A stretch of 64,000 nt of DNA from Syncephalis plumigaleata (GCA_025201365.1 JAIXMF010000014.1:663379-727378), one strand, 5' to 3'; counted from the stretch's first letter, positions 23,401 to 35,786 are shown. The notes: generated by a model not told the origin, from the letters alone. Numbers and translations are program-made.

Positions 23401-26400
23401 ACGGTATTCCCAAGAGTCCTGCCCTAGCAACTTATCCTAAATGCGGTAAGTGTGCATTCACAATCATCAATTAGTATTGTAATCAATAATTAATCATGTA
23501 TGTTTATATATTATTTAGATCAAGCATCTGTGGCATGGCCACCATCCGAACTACAAGTGCAGGTGGATAACTCGCATGGTGCACTTCGTCTACTTAATGG
23601 TAGATTCTTCTCGGCGGGAAGTCGATGTGTCACCGAGGTGAGTCGACACTTGCATCCCAATGAAAGATCGTTGGGCGTCTACGTGCCAGATTCATCGAGT
23701 CAACGATCGATAGGCATCCTATGCTTCCAAGTGGTTGATATAGGCAGTAATCTACTGCAACATTCACCACATGTCGTTATCTCCTGGTGTATCTCGGGAG
23801 AGGCAGGACAGGAATCGCTTAAATTTCACGCTGACATACTGCAAGATAAAGATATGGGATATGATGGCAATCTTGGCGCTTTACACGCACCCAACATTTA
23901 CACACAGGTCATGGCATCCTATCTGAAATCCAACAACCCAGATGATGCGTCCATTACGAGTAATACCGATATCACTGGTGAATGGGTTATGGAGTGTACG
24001 GCACTCCTGGATATACGTATCCCGTATCGTATGACAACACGAGCATGGATGAGTGAGACGGGTCAGCTATGCTATAATGTTACATTATCGGGTAAAGGCA
24101 GTGTAAGTCATTATTACTATTATTAGTAGTAGTAGTAGTCATTGGATAGATGGATGGCCTAATGTATATGATGTCACTATTAGCGATCAGCACGTAGGTC
24201 AAGTGCCAACAGTAATAATTCCATTTACATGTCAAATACACGTAGTAAGTTTGTTATGATCATATATATTATGCAATGTATTTATTATTATTATTGTTGT
24301 AATAGCGCGCAAAGGATCCATGCCATCTCTCTCTCAGTCGCAAGTAGCCACGGCACAATGGCGTAACTCAACCATGAGCACTTCCACCGCTGTAACAACA
24401 ATGACGATGAACACTGATGTATCACATAGTACTATGCCCGTCAATCGTGCACCATTCGATCGTGCTAGTATGAGCCAACATTCTATTTATACATTGCGTG
24501 GTGCATCATCTACCGATCCATCTCTCGTTATGCCTAAAATGCCGGTGATGTCACAGTTGTCTATTCATCATTTGCCACCACCACCACCACCACCGCCTTT
24601 ACCGCCACCGCCGCCATCTATCCCTACTAATTTATTAATCAAATTACGTATACAAAATCAATTGGAATTGATTCAATTATGTACACCACGCACCTTTCTA
24701 ATGGATTCAAATATAACACCTACCACTTTGGATACATTCCCTATAGAAGCAATCCTACCTAAACAGTCGACCGAGTTTGTACTTGACCTACCATTGACAC
24801 CGGATACTTGTACTACTAGTACAATTATTAAGGGATGTACAATGTATGAAGTAAGAGGAGCTACAAACACCGCCGAGGAGGGTGGCGCGATTAGTAATAG
24901 CAATATTCCGGATGGCACTTTCTTCGCCATTGGCTGGTCGATCTCGATGAATCCCGCCGAGGGACAACGGCAATTCTTTGCCTCTATCGCGCATATCCCC
25001 GGTGTTATGGCTACTGTGAATATGCGATCACAGAAATCGTCACCGCAAGTACGTCGTATTATCGATTTACTTATTGCAGATAGTAAGGGACAGAGTCAGC
25101 TATTTACGCAACTGGCGAATACACGATTTAAATCGGCCGGTGAATCAATGCGACAAGCGTATATGTTGCCATCAGGTACCTCGGTAGGTGTTGCAGCGAG
25201 TATGCCGGTGGATGGACCTATTGTCATGGATGTCGTACTATGGTCAGCTGCAGAGAATACGAGCACACCATTGAAATCGTCTAAATCATCTCCACCATTA
25301 GTATCACCGCCACCCAGGTAAGTGTTTATTAATTTACATACATATACATATATAACTAATTGATTGATAATGGTAGTAATACGACAAAAGAACAATCAGT
25401 AATACCATTGAAATCCTCGCCATCTTCATCGTCTTCACCCACTTCCCCTCCTCCTCCTGCACTGCCCGTACGACGACGACCACCTCTTTCCTCGCCACCG
25501 CCCTTACCCGACTTGGCCACTGATTTAGACGATAAACCTATTTATAGCATGGGTAGTCTATTAACAGGTAGGCTAATTTGATCAATGACTGCCCAACTCT
25601 ATAGTATACTTATAATATTACTTATAATGATAATAGCGGAAACATCGAAAATGATTGCAGCTCGATCGCGTGCCATCTCTGATGTCTCTGACACGAGTCT
25701 ACCATCAGAATTGCCACCGGCTGTCCCACGTCCTACACTGCCGCCACCACCATTACCGGAGGAGGAATCAGTGCCAGCGCCAGCTCCAATGGCTAGTTTT
25801 AAGATGCTATTATGTATCGAGCAACGTCATCGTCAAGTGAATCTATGTCGTCTATACGAACAAGTGCTACATGGCATTTGCGAGAAGAACTCGCTGGCTA
25901 CGATTGCCGTGGGACACGATAGTCTGTCCACCTATTGTGCCCTACCCAGTCAAACAAGTAATGGCAATAATAGTGCGGATACCTTGATTGAGGGTTCATT
26001 AGTGTACGGATTTACATCGGCTGCCTCCACCTTTAGTATCGGTGGCTATTGTCTATCGATTAGATGGCGTGCTGACCTCGATAGAAAGGCGTGCTTCTAC
26101 TCGGCCATCCTATTCCGTATGGACATTGAAATGATGCCCGAGGATGATATGGACTGGAGTTATCTATTAGATACGATGCACGAGCAGGATCATTGGCAGG
26201 AAACGGGCACAGGCGTCATACGCTACTACACGTTCACCGATGATAGTCGTCAACTAGCACTACACGCCAATATGTTTATTGAACCCATGATAGTGACACG
26301 AATTGAACTCACCGAGTGGACTGATTATGACATTAAGGTAAGACGAAATTGTAGTAATGTAACTATTTTATACTAATTGCTATGATAGATGATCGATTCA

Positions 26401-27336
26401 GGTAAACATCAAGCCATTTATCCATTATCTGCTCGTGAATTCTTGATCAACTCTCGTAAGTAGTTGTACACTCATATTGTTAATACTATTTCTAATCATT
26501 TCTTATTGTAATTATTAGAAGCAGCAGCTCAAGAAGGTGATGATACACTAGCAGGTCTAATACCTGCAAGTGTTAATATGACGGTGCAGTTGACATTGGA
26601 GAATCTTCATCCTACATTCTCATTACAAAATGGACAACTGCTTGTGGTGGATGGTCAGCAAGTACAACGACCACCCACGGTAGTGCCGAGTGGACAGAGT
26701 ATCAATGGGCGTTTCTCCATCTCATGGGCTATGCCAGAATACATTGGTGCCTCGATTGCACCATTAGCTTGTCTACTTGTGTATGAAATCTCACAGCCTG
26801 ATGGTAAAGAATTAGCAGATCGACCTCATTTAATAGTAGGTTGGCGAGTGAATGGTAACAGTCTAAATCGTCAAGAGAACAAAGCAGCAGAAGAAGGAGA
26901 AGCAACAGTAGAAGGAGAAGATAGTGAGAAGCAACAGCAGCAGGATACATCACGTCAATTCTTTGCACGTATCATTGGCGATGCACTCACTCAGGATATA
27001 CTAGAATTATGGACGATGAAACAAGCGATACCTAGTGATCCTCTGGTAGTGGCACAGAAGGATCAATCATTTATTGAACTGGCCGGTAATGGATTGATGC
27101 CAGCCAATGCACAATCCAAGGAACGGCGTCTATTAGCAGATGGCCGTATTCTATTAACACATGCTAGTTTAACCAGTGTAGAGGTGGCATCATCGAATGA
27201 TCCATCATCAGCAACCTCACCCACCACATCAGTGAATAAGATGCCTTCTAGTGTTCATTTAGCACTTAAAGTGCAACTATCTCGTGAACCATCACGAGCA
27301 TCTATTATAGGTGAATGGTCACTCAATTCCACCTAG
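20469..27336 (+). CDS. Giant seven-repeat protein (about 2,034 aa), repeats possibly of cytolysin/lectin (actinoporin-like) fold
   Basis: Twelve exons: 20469-21592, 21674-21705, 21784-22441, 22513-23320, 23397-23445, 23519-24102, 24184-24244, 24306-25317, 25377-25567, 25637-26337, 26389-26455 and 26519-27336. All have GT/AG ends and the total, 6,105 nt, is divisible by three. No signal peptide or membrane segment is seen. Seven diverged repeats start near residues 61, 398, 635, 901, 1213, 1559 and 1783. Each has three aligned blocks: a first strand (VTVTIRNRHYGL, MVVVLLENRHSL, LQVQVDNSHGAL, MTVQLTLENLHP), a central strand (KGCLIYQII, FGYTVYELVD, KGCTMYEVRG, ACLLVYEISQ) and a third (FLAIVWDVHS, YLLVGWVKLSG, FFAIGWSISMN, HLIVGWRVNG). 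A poly-Pro stretch precedes repeat 5 and another lies in exons 9-10. The block order resembles the actinoporin-like cytolysin/lectin fold, but no catalytic or pore-forming claim is made. Confidence 0.85.
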
Positions 27337-27814
27337 AAGATGGAAATGTTTATTATTATTATAACTCTATATACTATTATTTATATGTATTATTATTATT
27401 ACAATTATTCAATCTACCTTGACACAAATATTAATAAAAAGAAGTAATAGGTCTTTGTAATCATATATTACTGTTATATAGTAGTTGAGCATTGACTTGT
27501 TTCGTTAAAATGAACGCGTATTCTTGCCTATCACAATACATTCATCATTTAAATGGAACTCGCTCTTTTTGGTTATTATTTCTTAACTGCTAGTTAAACG
27601 CTTACACACTCCTTCACCCCTTTTCCTAATTGTTTCCCGTTCAAGTATCTACCTTGTTACTTACATATACACGTAGTCTATTAGAAGCAGTGTATATACG
27701 CGTCTATCTGTCTGTGTGCGTGCGTGTCTGTGCGTCTGTACGTGTATATGAAGTATTTGTGATTATTTGCTACTACTACTACAACAGCAACAGCAACAGC
27801 AATTTGTTACTCCT
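27337..27814. other. Intergenic / 5' UTR of the citrate carrier
   Basis: Opens with TTATTATT-rich 3' sequence and an AATAAAAAG-type polyadenylation signal near 27430. It then becomes T/C-rich and ends in a GTGTCTGTGCGTCTG run and CAACAG repeats just before the ATG. No gene seen. Confidence 0.55.
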
Positions 27815-29087
27815 ATGGCTGCTTCTAGTGATAAAAGTCAAGTAAGTAAAGCTATCTTTATATCTATTCTATTATACTAATCCAAGTCTGACTAGCTGCC
27901 TAAGCGTCGTTGGTTTAGTTTAGCCGCGGGTGGGGTTGCAGGTGCGGTAGAAGCAACGGTCACTTATCCCACCGAGTATATTAAGACGCAATTACAACTA
28001 CAAGATGGTGGTCGAGTTAAGGTAGCTCAATTGATACTTGAGTCATTCTATCTACTAATAGCTAGTATTGTGTCTAGTTTCGTGGCCTATTCATTGTTTA
28101 ACGACAACAGTGCGTGAACATGGCATATTCTCCGTGTATCGTGGATTATCGGCGATGATTATCGGTACTGCATCCAAGGCGGCCATTCGTTTTGTATCAT
28201 TTGAACGATTTAAAGCGTTCCTAGTCGATGAACAAGGTCGATTATCGGGACCACGAGCCATGCTAGGTGAGTACTAGTAATGACGATATTCATCTGTGAT
28301 TACTGCTTTGATCTAATAACGTTTATCAAATACAGCTGGTATGGGAGCCGGTGTATGTGAGGCAGTACTTGTGGTTACTCCCACTGAAACGATCAAGTAA
28401 GGGGACGACATCTACAAGTAAATAATAGCATTGTTAATGATAATAATAATGTAACTGTCTATTAGGACAAAGCTTATTCATGACCAGAACCAGTTACAAC
28501 CCAAATATCGTGGTCTTATTCATGGTATTTATTTAGTTATTTACGTATTCATATTCATATTCATATTCATATAATTGAATGCTAGGTGTCACTACCATTG
28601 TTCGTACAGAAGGACCCATGGGTATCTATCGTGGCCTATTCCCTGTGGTGGCACGACAAGGTGCTAATCAAGCTGTACGATTCAGCGTTTACTCCTCGAT
28701 GAAGCAATGGATCCAGACGAGACAACCCGCTAACCAGCCTATTCATTGGGCTACTACGTTTGGTATTGGCATGGTGGCAGGCACCATTACAGTGTACGCT
28801 ACAATGCCATTAGATGTGATTAAAACGAAGATGCAAGGCATTGGAGCCAAAGAACGTTATGGCAATAGTGTGCGTTGTGCACTACAAGTACTTAAAGAGG
28901 AAGGCCTATTAGCATTTTGGAAAGGCGCAACACCACGTCTTTCCCGACTTATTGTAAGTGCATACTGTATATTATAAGTGTTTGCGTGTACTAATGAATA
29001 CGCCTGTATTGATAGTTCTCTGGTGGTATTGTATTTACGGTATACGAACAAGTATTACATTTATTGAATGCATCAGTAAAAGATTAA
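27815..29087 (+). CDS. Mitochondrial citrate/tricarboxylate carrier (SLC25A1/Ctp1 type), one missing base
   Basis: Inner-membrane exchanger of the mitochondrial carrier family, 300 aa if the frame is continuous. Seven exons: 27815-27841, 27896-28021, 28078-28266, 28336-28396, 28466-28524, 28586-28953 and 29016-29087. The three carrier signatures are TYPTEYIKTQLQLQ, TPTETIKTKLIHDQ and MPLDVIKTKMQGIG. The first and third match citrate carriers closely, as does the ending LSRLIFSGGIVFTVYEQVLHLL. The exon sum is 902 nt, one short of 301 codons. At the start of exon 3 (about 28085-28090) the frame needs one more base in a CC run to read FRGPIHC as in the family; as written it meets a TAA. Single-base assembly error or a recent inactivating deletion. 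Confidence 0.88.
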
Positions 29088-30472
29088 TAAGAAAGAAAAG
29101 ACATATTACTACTGCTGCTGCTATTATGCTGATTACTATTATTGTTATTTGATTGATAATCGATAGATTGGCAACATTCTTGCAAATATGCTGCCTATGT
29201 TCTACCTTATCATTCAAATGTTGAAACATCTAAATAAAGAGCAGTCAGAATGGAAACGTGTCCTATGTTCAATTGCTTGCTTTGTTTTGGTTACTGGCGC
29301 TGCTGTTTCACATATTCATTGACAGCAAACGCACACTGTCATTTTTGCACGTTGTTCAAACAACGCATCATGCTAAAAGCAACCAAATTCAGCGTCGGTT
29401 ATTAAAGATGAGTTGCTAATTACACCTACTTTCCTTTATCGTATATATGACGGAGATGACATGTAAAGTGTCTCGACAATGCAAACACATACACACACAT
29501 ACACATACTTGATCAAGGAGAAGCAACGGGATAGAATGAGCGAGTTTATTGTTTGTATCATTGACACACGTTCATCTCACTAATACGGTGTTAACAATGT
29601 GATGACAGCATACAAATTGGGTCGAGTTCCCATCCATCCATTACCGAATAAAGCAATGTTTAAATTTATCTGAGCTGTTCAAACACTATGCATAGGAAAA
29701 GTCCGAAGCCGAGAATAAATAGATTCGTACACAGAAATATATGAGCACTTGGCCTTATCATGTCAATACTTGGATGCTTGGCCTTTAAAAGTCGAGCACG
29801 TTCTACAGAAAATATCGAATGCTGTCACGACAATCCTTCTCTGCTTTTTTCGATTAACAAACTCTTTGCTTGTGACCAAGTGCGTGTACTACCACTAATC
29901 TCCCCGTCTTTTAGTATTTAAGTCGTGCCATTCGTTGCTACACCACTATCTCCGTAGTGTAGTGTTTCTTCTTTCTTTACGCTTCAACCTTCTTATTTGT
30001 CTTGCAGATAATTAAGAAAGACGTCTATTCATCTCATATCATTCTTACTATCTTACGTTACCGGTGTCTCGGCTAGTCTATCCTTACATCGTTCATTTGC
30101 GACAACATTCCCGTTGGCACAAGTACACAAATACAGACGTATCAAGTTCTAGTCGTATTCATCTCCTAAACGCACACACACACACACACACACACGTACA
30201 CACAAACGTACCAAGTAGATCTCCTGTTTCAACACGGTCTACTTTTGTCTTTTTCTTTCTTGATATAACTGTCCTGGCGACAAGGTGTCCTCTGCTCTTC
30301 TTCATCTTAACGTCTTAACGTCTTATTAACTTTTCTTCCTTTCTTTTTATCCTTTTTATTTCAATCAAAAAAGGTTTCTTTTTTATCACCGTTCGTTCAC
30401 GTATTTTACCGAACAATTCTTACGTAAATCTTATCTTAATAGGAATACATCAGTAGCACTATTATCGTCATT
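29088..30472. other. Intergenic, 1.4 kb, with (CA)n
   Basis: AT-rich, no ORF with protein-like pattern. Contains a CACATACACACACATACAC run near 29484-29505, a (CA)n microsatellite at about 30172-30196 and a strongly T/C-rich stretch (30235-30420) that is probably the promoter and 5' UTR of the LPMO gene. Confidence 0.55.
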
Positions 30473-31567
30473 ATGCCTTCCCTTACATCTACCGTCACAG
30501 CAGTTGCCGCACTCTGTGTTACCGCCATGACTAGTCAAGTGGCCGCTCATGGCTATTTAACCTATCCACCCCCGCGTGGTATCGAGAAGGAGAGTTACTC
30601 GGTTGATTTACTTAAATCGCCAACATCACTCGGTAATATCTGTCGTGGTGAACCAGCCAGCTCCTTCATAACCACGGTGGGACATCAACTCACCTTGAAG
30701 TTCCTTGCTACCGCACCCCATAAAGGACCATGCGCAGCAATCATACTCGATGAGAACCTTGGTAATCCAATCATTATTGCTAATAAGACCGATTGTGCCG
30801 CACCTGGTGTTGATCATACGTGGCCGATCAACATTCCTGCTAATATCTCGGGTCGTAAAGTACTACGATGGACTTGGGAGGGATGTCACGTTACACCTTG
30901 TGAGCATTATGAGCAATGTGCCGATATCAACATTGGTGGCGGTGGTGTTTACAAAGAGACTCCTACCATTCCTTCTAATGGCGATGATAATGATTCAGGC
31001 TACGATTCAGGCTATGAATCGTCGTCGTCATACACGCCTAAGCCTGCACCTTCACCATCACCAGCTCCTAGTCAAAGCTATCCAGATACTCCCGCTCCAG
31101 CTCCTAGTCAAAGCTATCCAGGTACTCCAGCTCCAGCTCCTAGTCAAAGTTATCCAGATACTCCAGCTCCAGCTCCTAGTCAAAGTTATCCAGACACTCC
31201 CGCTCCAGCTCCAGCTCCTAGTCAAAGTTATCCAGATACTCCAGCTCCAGCTCCTAGTCAAAGTTATCCAGACACTCCCGCTCCAGCTCCAGCTCCTAGT
31301 CAAAGCTATCCAGACACTCCAGCTACTAAGACTCCATCGTCTGGTGATCAACAATCTAATAGCAATTCGCACGGTAGCTTCACTGGTAAATGCTGTAATA
31401 ATGGAGCTGTACGCTGTCGTGGCAATGCCGTGGCCAAGTGCGATCATGGCAAATGGGTCTACTTCCCTTGCGGTACAGGACTCGTCTGCATTAATAGCGA
31501 TACCGTACCAACTTGTGGCCTCCCCGCCATCAATACCAACAATCGTAATGTCACTATCGTCTATTAG
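30473..31567 (+). CDS. Secreted lytic polysaccharide monooxygenase-like protein with Cys-rich C-terminal module
   Basis: 364 aa, no introns. Signal peptide residues 1-25 (MPSLTSTVTAVAALCVTAMTS...) end right before HGYLTYPPPRG, so the mature protein would start with the copper-binding His of LPMOs. The second His is likely in TAPHKGPCAAI and the axial-site region in EHYEQCADINI. The catalytic part is compact (about 150 residues), resembling chitin-active/AA11-, AA15- or AA16-like enzymes. A linker of seven PAPAPSQSYPDT-type repeats (about residues 190-283) leads to a Cys-rich module of about 45 residues (GKCCNNGAVRCRGNAVAKC... GTGLVC) that resembles small chitin-binding CBM19-like modules. Expected role: oxidative cleavage of chitin or similar polymer outside the cell. 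Exact AA family uncertain. Confidence 0.8.
   Translation: MPSLTSTVTAVAALCVTAMTSQVAAHGYLTYPPPRGIEKESYSVDLLKSPTSLGNICRGEPASSFITTVGHQLTLKFLATAPHKGPCAAIILDENLGNPIIIANKTDCAAPGVDHTWPINIPANISGRKVLRWTWEGCHVTPCEHYEQCADINIGGGGVYKETPTIPSNGDDNDSGYDSGYESSSSYTPKPAPSPSPAPSQSYPDTPAPAPSQSYPGTPAPAPSQSYPDTPAPAPSQSYPDTPAPAPAPSQSYPDTPAPAPSQSYPDTPAPAPAPSQSYPDTPATKTPSSGDQQSNSNSHGSFTGKCCNNGAVRCRGNAVAKCDHGKWVYFPCGTGLVCINSDTVPTCGLPAINTNNRNVTIVY
31055..31325 (+). repeat. 36-42-bp coding minisatellite in the LPMO linker
   Basis: Seven tandem units encode (PA)PAPSQSYPDT/PGT with PAPA or PAPAPA length variants. Nucleotide identity between units is high, which points to recent expansion. Confidence 0.9.
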
Positions 31568-31960
31568 ATTGATTCATTAATAATCAAGTATTAGTGCAAA
31601 TGCATAAATATACATATATGCATTCTACATTAGTAGCAGTAGCAGCAGTAGTAGTATTGATAGGAATATATGAATGATGGTTATTGGATTGTTAGGAAGG
31701 CCATATTGACACCACTATTCATATCATCTTTTGTTTTTGATTGAATATAATATAACTAACTAAATAAATATAGCTGATATACATTGTCGATTATATATAT
31801 ACATGTTTACCTCGTTAGTTTTACTAAATAACCACGCATTCGAGTGTTACTGCGCCAATAAAGAGGCATATGATTATTTCAATAATTTTTATCCATAATA
31901 ATTCAATAGATTACTATAACGAGTCATCATTTCATACTTTTATAATCAATTGATCTTGTA
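31568..31960. other. 3' intergenic between LPMO and eIF2B-epsilon (convergent)
   Basis: AT-rich with TAGTAGCAGTAGCAGCAG-type runs near 31633 and AATAAATATAG near 31760. Likely holds both polyadenylation regions. No gene seen. Confidence 0.55.
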
Positions 31961-34912
31961 TTACTCGTCATCACTATCACTCTCTTCCTCGTCTGCTTCT
32001 TGAAGCCATTGCATAAATGGTGTTACCTATGCTCAGTGTTAACGTATGAATACACGTGTACACTCTTGTGACTAATCAACTCTTACCAGATCTCGTAGTG
32101 CTTTGTCTACCGAGAGAGCACGCGTAGATCCATACCATGCTATAATGGCCTCTTCCTCCACAACGTCCAATTCATAAAAGTAGCGTAGCGTAGGGAAGAA
32201 TGCTCGTCGATGCAGTTCACTATGTGCGCAGTATTCCTAATACAATCCTATTAGCTTGCAATGCTAGATGATTATAGCTGCATACCGCAACATTACCTGT
32301 AGCAAGAATAGCGCATCCACTTGATCTTTGTCCGAATGAATCATTCTACCGAGTAAGGGTGCCCATGTTGTCATCATCTATCATTGCCATCATCAGTGTT
32401 AGAGGTATAGCAAAGAAAAAGGTAAGCTAGTATAGCCGGAAAGAAAGAGAAAAGACTACTCACCTTCTTTAAGCTAGCTGCCATGTTGGACATATCCACA
32501 TGACGAAGTATCACGGGAATGAGCAATTGTCGAATGGTATGATAGTTGGCGTTATACGACATTCGCAGCGTGTTTAACTCCAGTGCCGCTACCTCTACCG
32601 AATGCTTATCCGCGACTGCTCGTTCAAACGTTTGCGCCACCTCATAATTGAACTCGTCCTCGCCGCCAATGTCCGAAATGTCCGAGTCGCTCTCCTCGTC
32701 CGACGAGTCTGATGTAAGTCCCTCTTCAAAGTCGAATCCTGCCAACGTGCTCGCTATCATAATGGTAAGTAAGCGTTTACCATGTACATGATCGTGCTAA
32801 TGGATATACGATAGGTTACCTAATTCGCCAATGGCTCGTTGTCGTGGATCGACTTCTTCATCGTCTGAATCGGCATCATCGTCATCTCCTGTCCATAGGC
32901 TGCCGACGCCTTCTTTACCCAGATCAATGGTAGATTCCTCTTTTGATTACGTATTAGATATTGCAAATAATAATAATAATAATAAATGATATACGCACCA
33001 TCATCGTGTTCATTATCGGATAGAGTTGCGTTAAATAGTTTAGTACCTGGGGCAAGTGTTACATTTGGTCCAACTACAACCTATACGTATACATTGTATT
33101 AATGAATCCAATTAATAGTAATGCCTGTATACACTAACCTGCGGACCAAGAATGGATCCTGCCGAGATAGTAACTTGATTATGGACGATTATACCCGCTG
33201 CCAAAATGGATCGATCAATGCTGCACTGCTCGCCCACCTGTACATCTTCCCATAGATACGTATTCGATATGTGTGTATTATTACCTATACTCATGATGAT
33301 CATATTAAATACATTGCTATACTCGTTAATATATTTGCATATAAATATACGCTATAAATATATATATATATATATATATTGTTTCCTACCAATACGACAG
33401 TTCGAGCCAAGTACCGCATTCTCGATCGTAACATTCTCGCCAATGACACATCCACTGCCTAGCAGTACATTGGCGCCAATTCGACTGGACCGCGCAATAG
33501 TCACACGATCTCCCTTGTACCATTGACCCTTGACTAGTTGATAACGATCTTCACCTTGCGCCATACTCTCTGGCACAATAGGATCTGCCCAACGATGTAA
33601 AACATTCTTACTATGTGGCATGAGGTGAAAATGATTAGCAATTGACCAACCGTATCCTATATATATATATATATCCTATATAAATAATATCTACCTAATA
33701 GCATCATAGAGGCGAAGTCCCGTGGCACGGGCAGCGTAATTATGAGAAAGAACATGCGCGTAAATGGTTTTATCGAGCAAGTCCGAAGTAAGAACGCCAT
33801 AAACAAAGTCACGGCGAATATCTTGATAATCAAAGTTCTCCGTAAACAACGCTAACACCTACATTTCCATCAATTAATCATGAGGTAGTAGCGGTGAACG
33901 CATTTCGAATAGTCACCTCTGGAGTGCAGATATCAATCTGACAGTCGATTAGATCGTTACGTAGCTCTAGCTCTGGATGTTTCTTGAATATTTCGCAATC
34001 AATCGTTATCCTATTGCTACGAGGAAACACGTCTAATGCCTCGTAGTGAACACATTCATTGGACGCGGCATCCAGTGCAAATACAGATGCCGAAGAAATA
34101 TCGCTATGAACGGCATGCTAGTTAGTGTCATTAATATCTAATATACAGCAATAAACTGATTACCGAGTATTATGGAGCGAACTTGCCGATTTCAATACCT
34201 AAATAGCTTAGCATAAGTGATCATTAGCCAGTCTACAGTAACATCCACTTACCATGGTCATAATGGCATTTTTATCGCGTGATTTACGTTGGCGATGCTC
34301 ATCGAGCACCTCTTTCAGCGAGAAGTTTGCTATCAGATCGCCATTTACTAGGATAAAATCGCCATCAAGAATTTGCTTCGCATCCAGTTCACGTAGCGCA
34401 TCGCCCACCGAATAGCACTCTTGCGATACAATAGTTACCACTTCCATCAGCGATGTCTTCTTGCCCCATTTGGACTGGCTAAACGCATTCAATGTACGAA
34501 ATGGAGCTGATTAGCTTGTTGCTGCTTCTACAGCGGTTCTAATAGTTCCACTATCCAACTCACCGAATATAATCTTTTACAAGTGCCGATTTTGACTGAC
34601 AGAAAATAAATGTTTTCTGCACGCCCGACAAAGCGAGGAACTCGAGCGTGTACTCGATTAGCGGGAATTGCATAACGGAATCAAACACTACGGTATTTTC
34701 TTAGTAAATAAAGGTTGCATAACTACGGAAATACACCGGTTACTTACTCGTGGTCGATCAACCGTAAGTGGCTTAAAGCGATCGTCAAAACTATCGGCCA
34801 GAACAACAGCTTGAAGCAATTCCTCGGCTTCCAGGCTTCGAGAGGCGGTATTGCTTTTAGGTTGCATAACGCTTGTAAGGCTTACAGCTGCGTGATTAGT
34901 AGGTGACGACAA
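31961..34912 (-). CDS. Translation initiation factor eIF2B subunit epsilon (Gcd6 type)
   Basis: Catalytic subunit of the guanine-nucleotide exchange factor for eIF2. Multi-exon minus-strand gene starting MSSPTNHAAVSL at 34912 and stopping at 31961. The N-terminal nucleotidyltransferase-like domain includes LQAVVLADSFDDRFKPLTVDRPR, LDGDFILVNGDLIAN and NAIMTMV. The left-handed beta-helix (hexapeptide) domain includes RSSRIGANVLLGSGCVIGENV, CSIDRSILAAGIIVHNQVTI and VVVGPNVTLAPGTKLF. After an acidic linker (WTGDDDDADSDDEEVDP) comes the W2/HEAT-like catalytic domain (TFERAVADKHSVEVAALELN...). It ends in the aromatic/acidic tail FMQWLQEADEEESDSDDE typical of this subunit. The exon joins checked by hand are in frame; no defect seen. 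Confidence 0.94.
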
Positions 34913-35786
34913 AGTGAGGAAATGTAAAGCAACAAAAAGTGTTTTGATATTTTGTCAAATGATTATTCCTTAGCTCATTAAAAAGATCACGTTACCATTT
35001 TCAACATCTAATAATAACTATTCTCCTATGACGAGCCAGCCATTCGTGAAGCCTTGTCACTGCATCGCGTCGATTGTGACGAGTACCTCAAGTGGGCGGT
35101 AGATGTCTTTCTCCTGTCAAGTACTGGTGTTGCTGATACATCACAATGTATAAACAGAACCATTCCATGTATGATTCTGCTTGTTGTTTAACTTGTAAGC
35201 GGTAAACGTACACGTGTCTAGTAAAAGTCATTACATGTGTGATGCATGTGGATAGACATCTATTTATATTGCCATACCATTCACTTATATCGATATGGCT
35301 CGTGTTATTGGACTCTATCGGTATTGAATGCCATATGCGATTGCTAATACCTTGACGATTTGCTGCTAAAGAACCTTACTTGTTGCAAGACACTTGTAAA
35401 TATACAGCTTCACAAACACATGTACAGTGTCAAGCCAGTGCTCCATTGCTGATACATTATGAAGGGGAGTGATAGTAATACCGTTTTATGTTTCCCTAAT
35501 TAGATTAATGCGAGGGCATTCTTGGTTCGATTGATGAAACAATCAGAATGACTGCTTGAAATCGGAATAGCTAACTTGGAATAATGCATGCGTTTTTGTT
35601 AGAAAATCCATACACCACGGAGATATCAATAAAAAACGATATTGACAAATATGAAAATGGATGAACAGTGAATCTGGAAGCATAGCATAGGGAGACGTAT
35701 AAATACCATAATGAAAGCAACACATTCATATCATTCCCGTAAGCCTTTTTATAGAATTCTACATAGATACACTGCTACGCACCATC
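34913..35786. other. Intergenic, 870 bp, no gene
   Basis: AT-rich with no protein-like ORF. A weak minus ORF of 60 codons at 35543 has no recognisable features. Probably carries the divergent promoters of eIF2B-epsilon and the subtilase relic. Confidence 0.5.

Noticed and set aside
28022-28077. Alternative acceptor AATAG near 28060 to keep the citrate carrier in frame
   Set aside because: It would keep the frame but insert LVLCLVSWP where the family has a short loop, and it lies only a few bases after the branch-like CTAAT. A single missing C fits family length and sequence better.
30705-31580. 291-codon plus ORF overlapping the LPMO gene
   Set aside because: Out-of-frame shadow; the LPMO frame has signal peptide, active-site motifs and Cys pattern.
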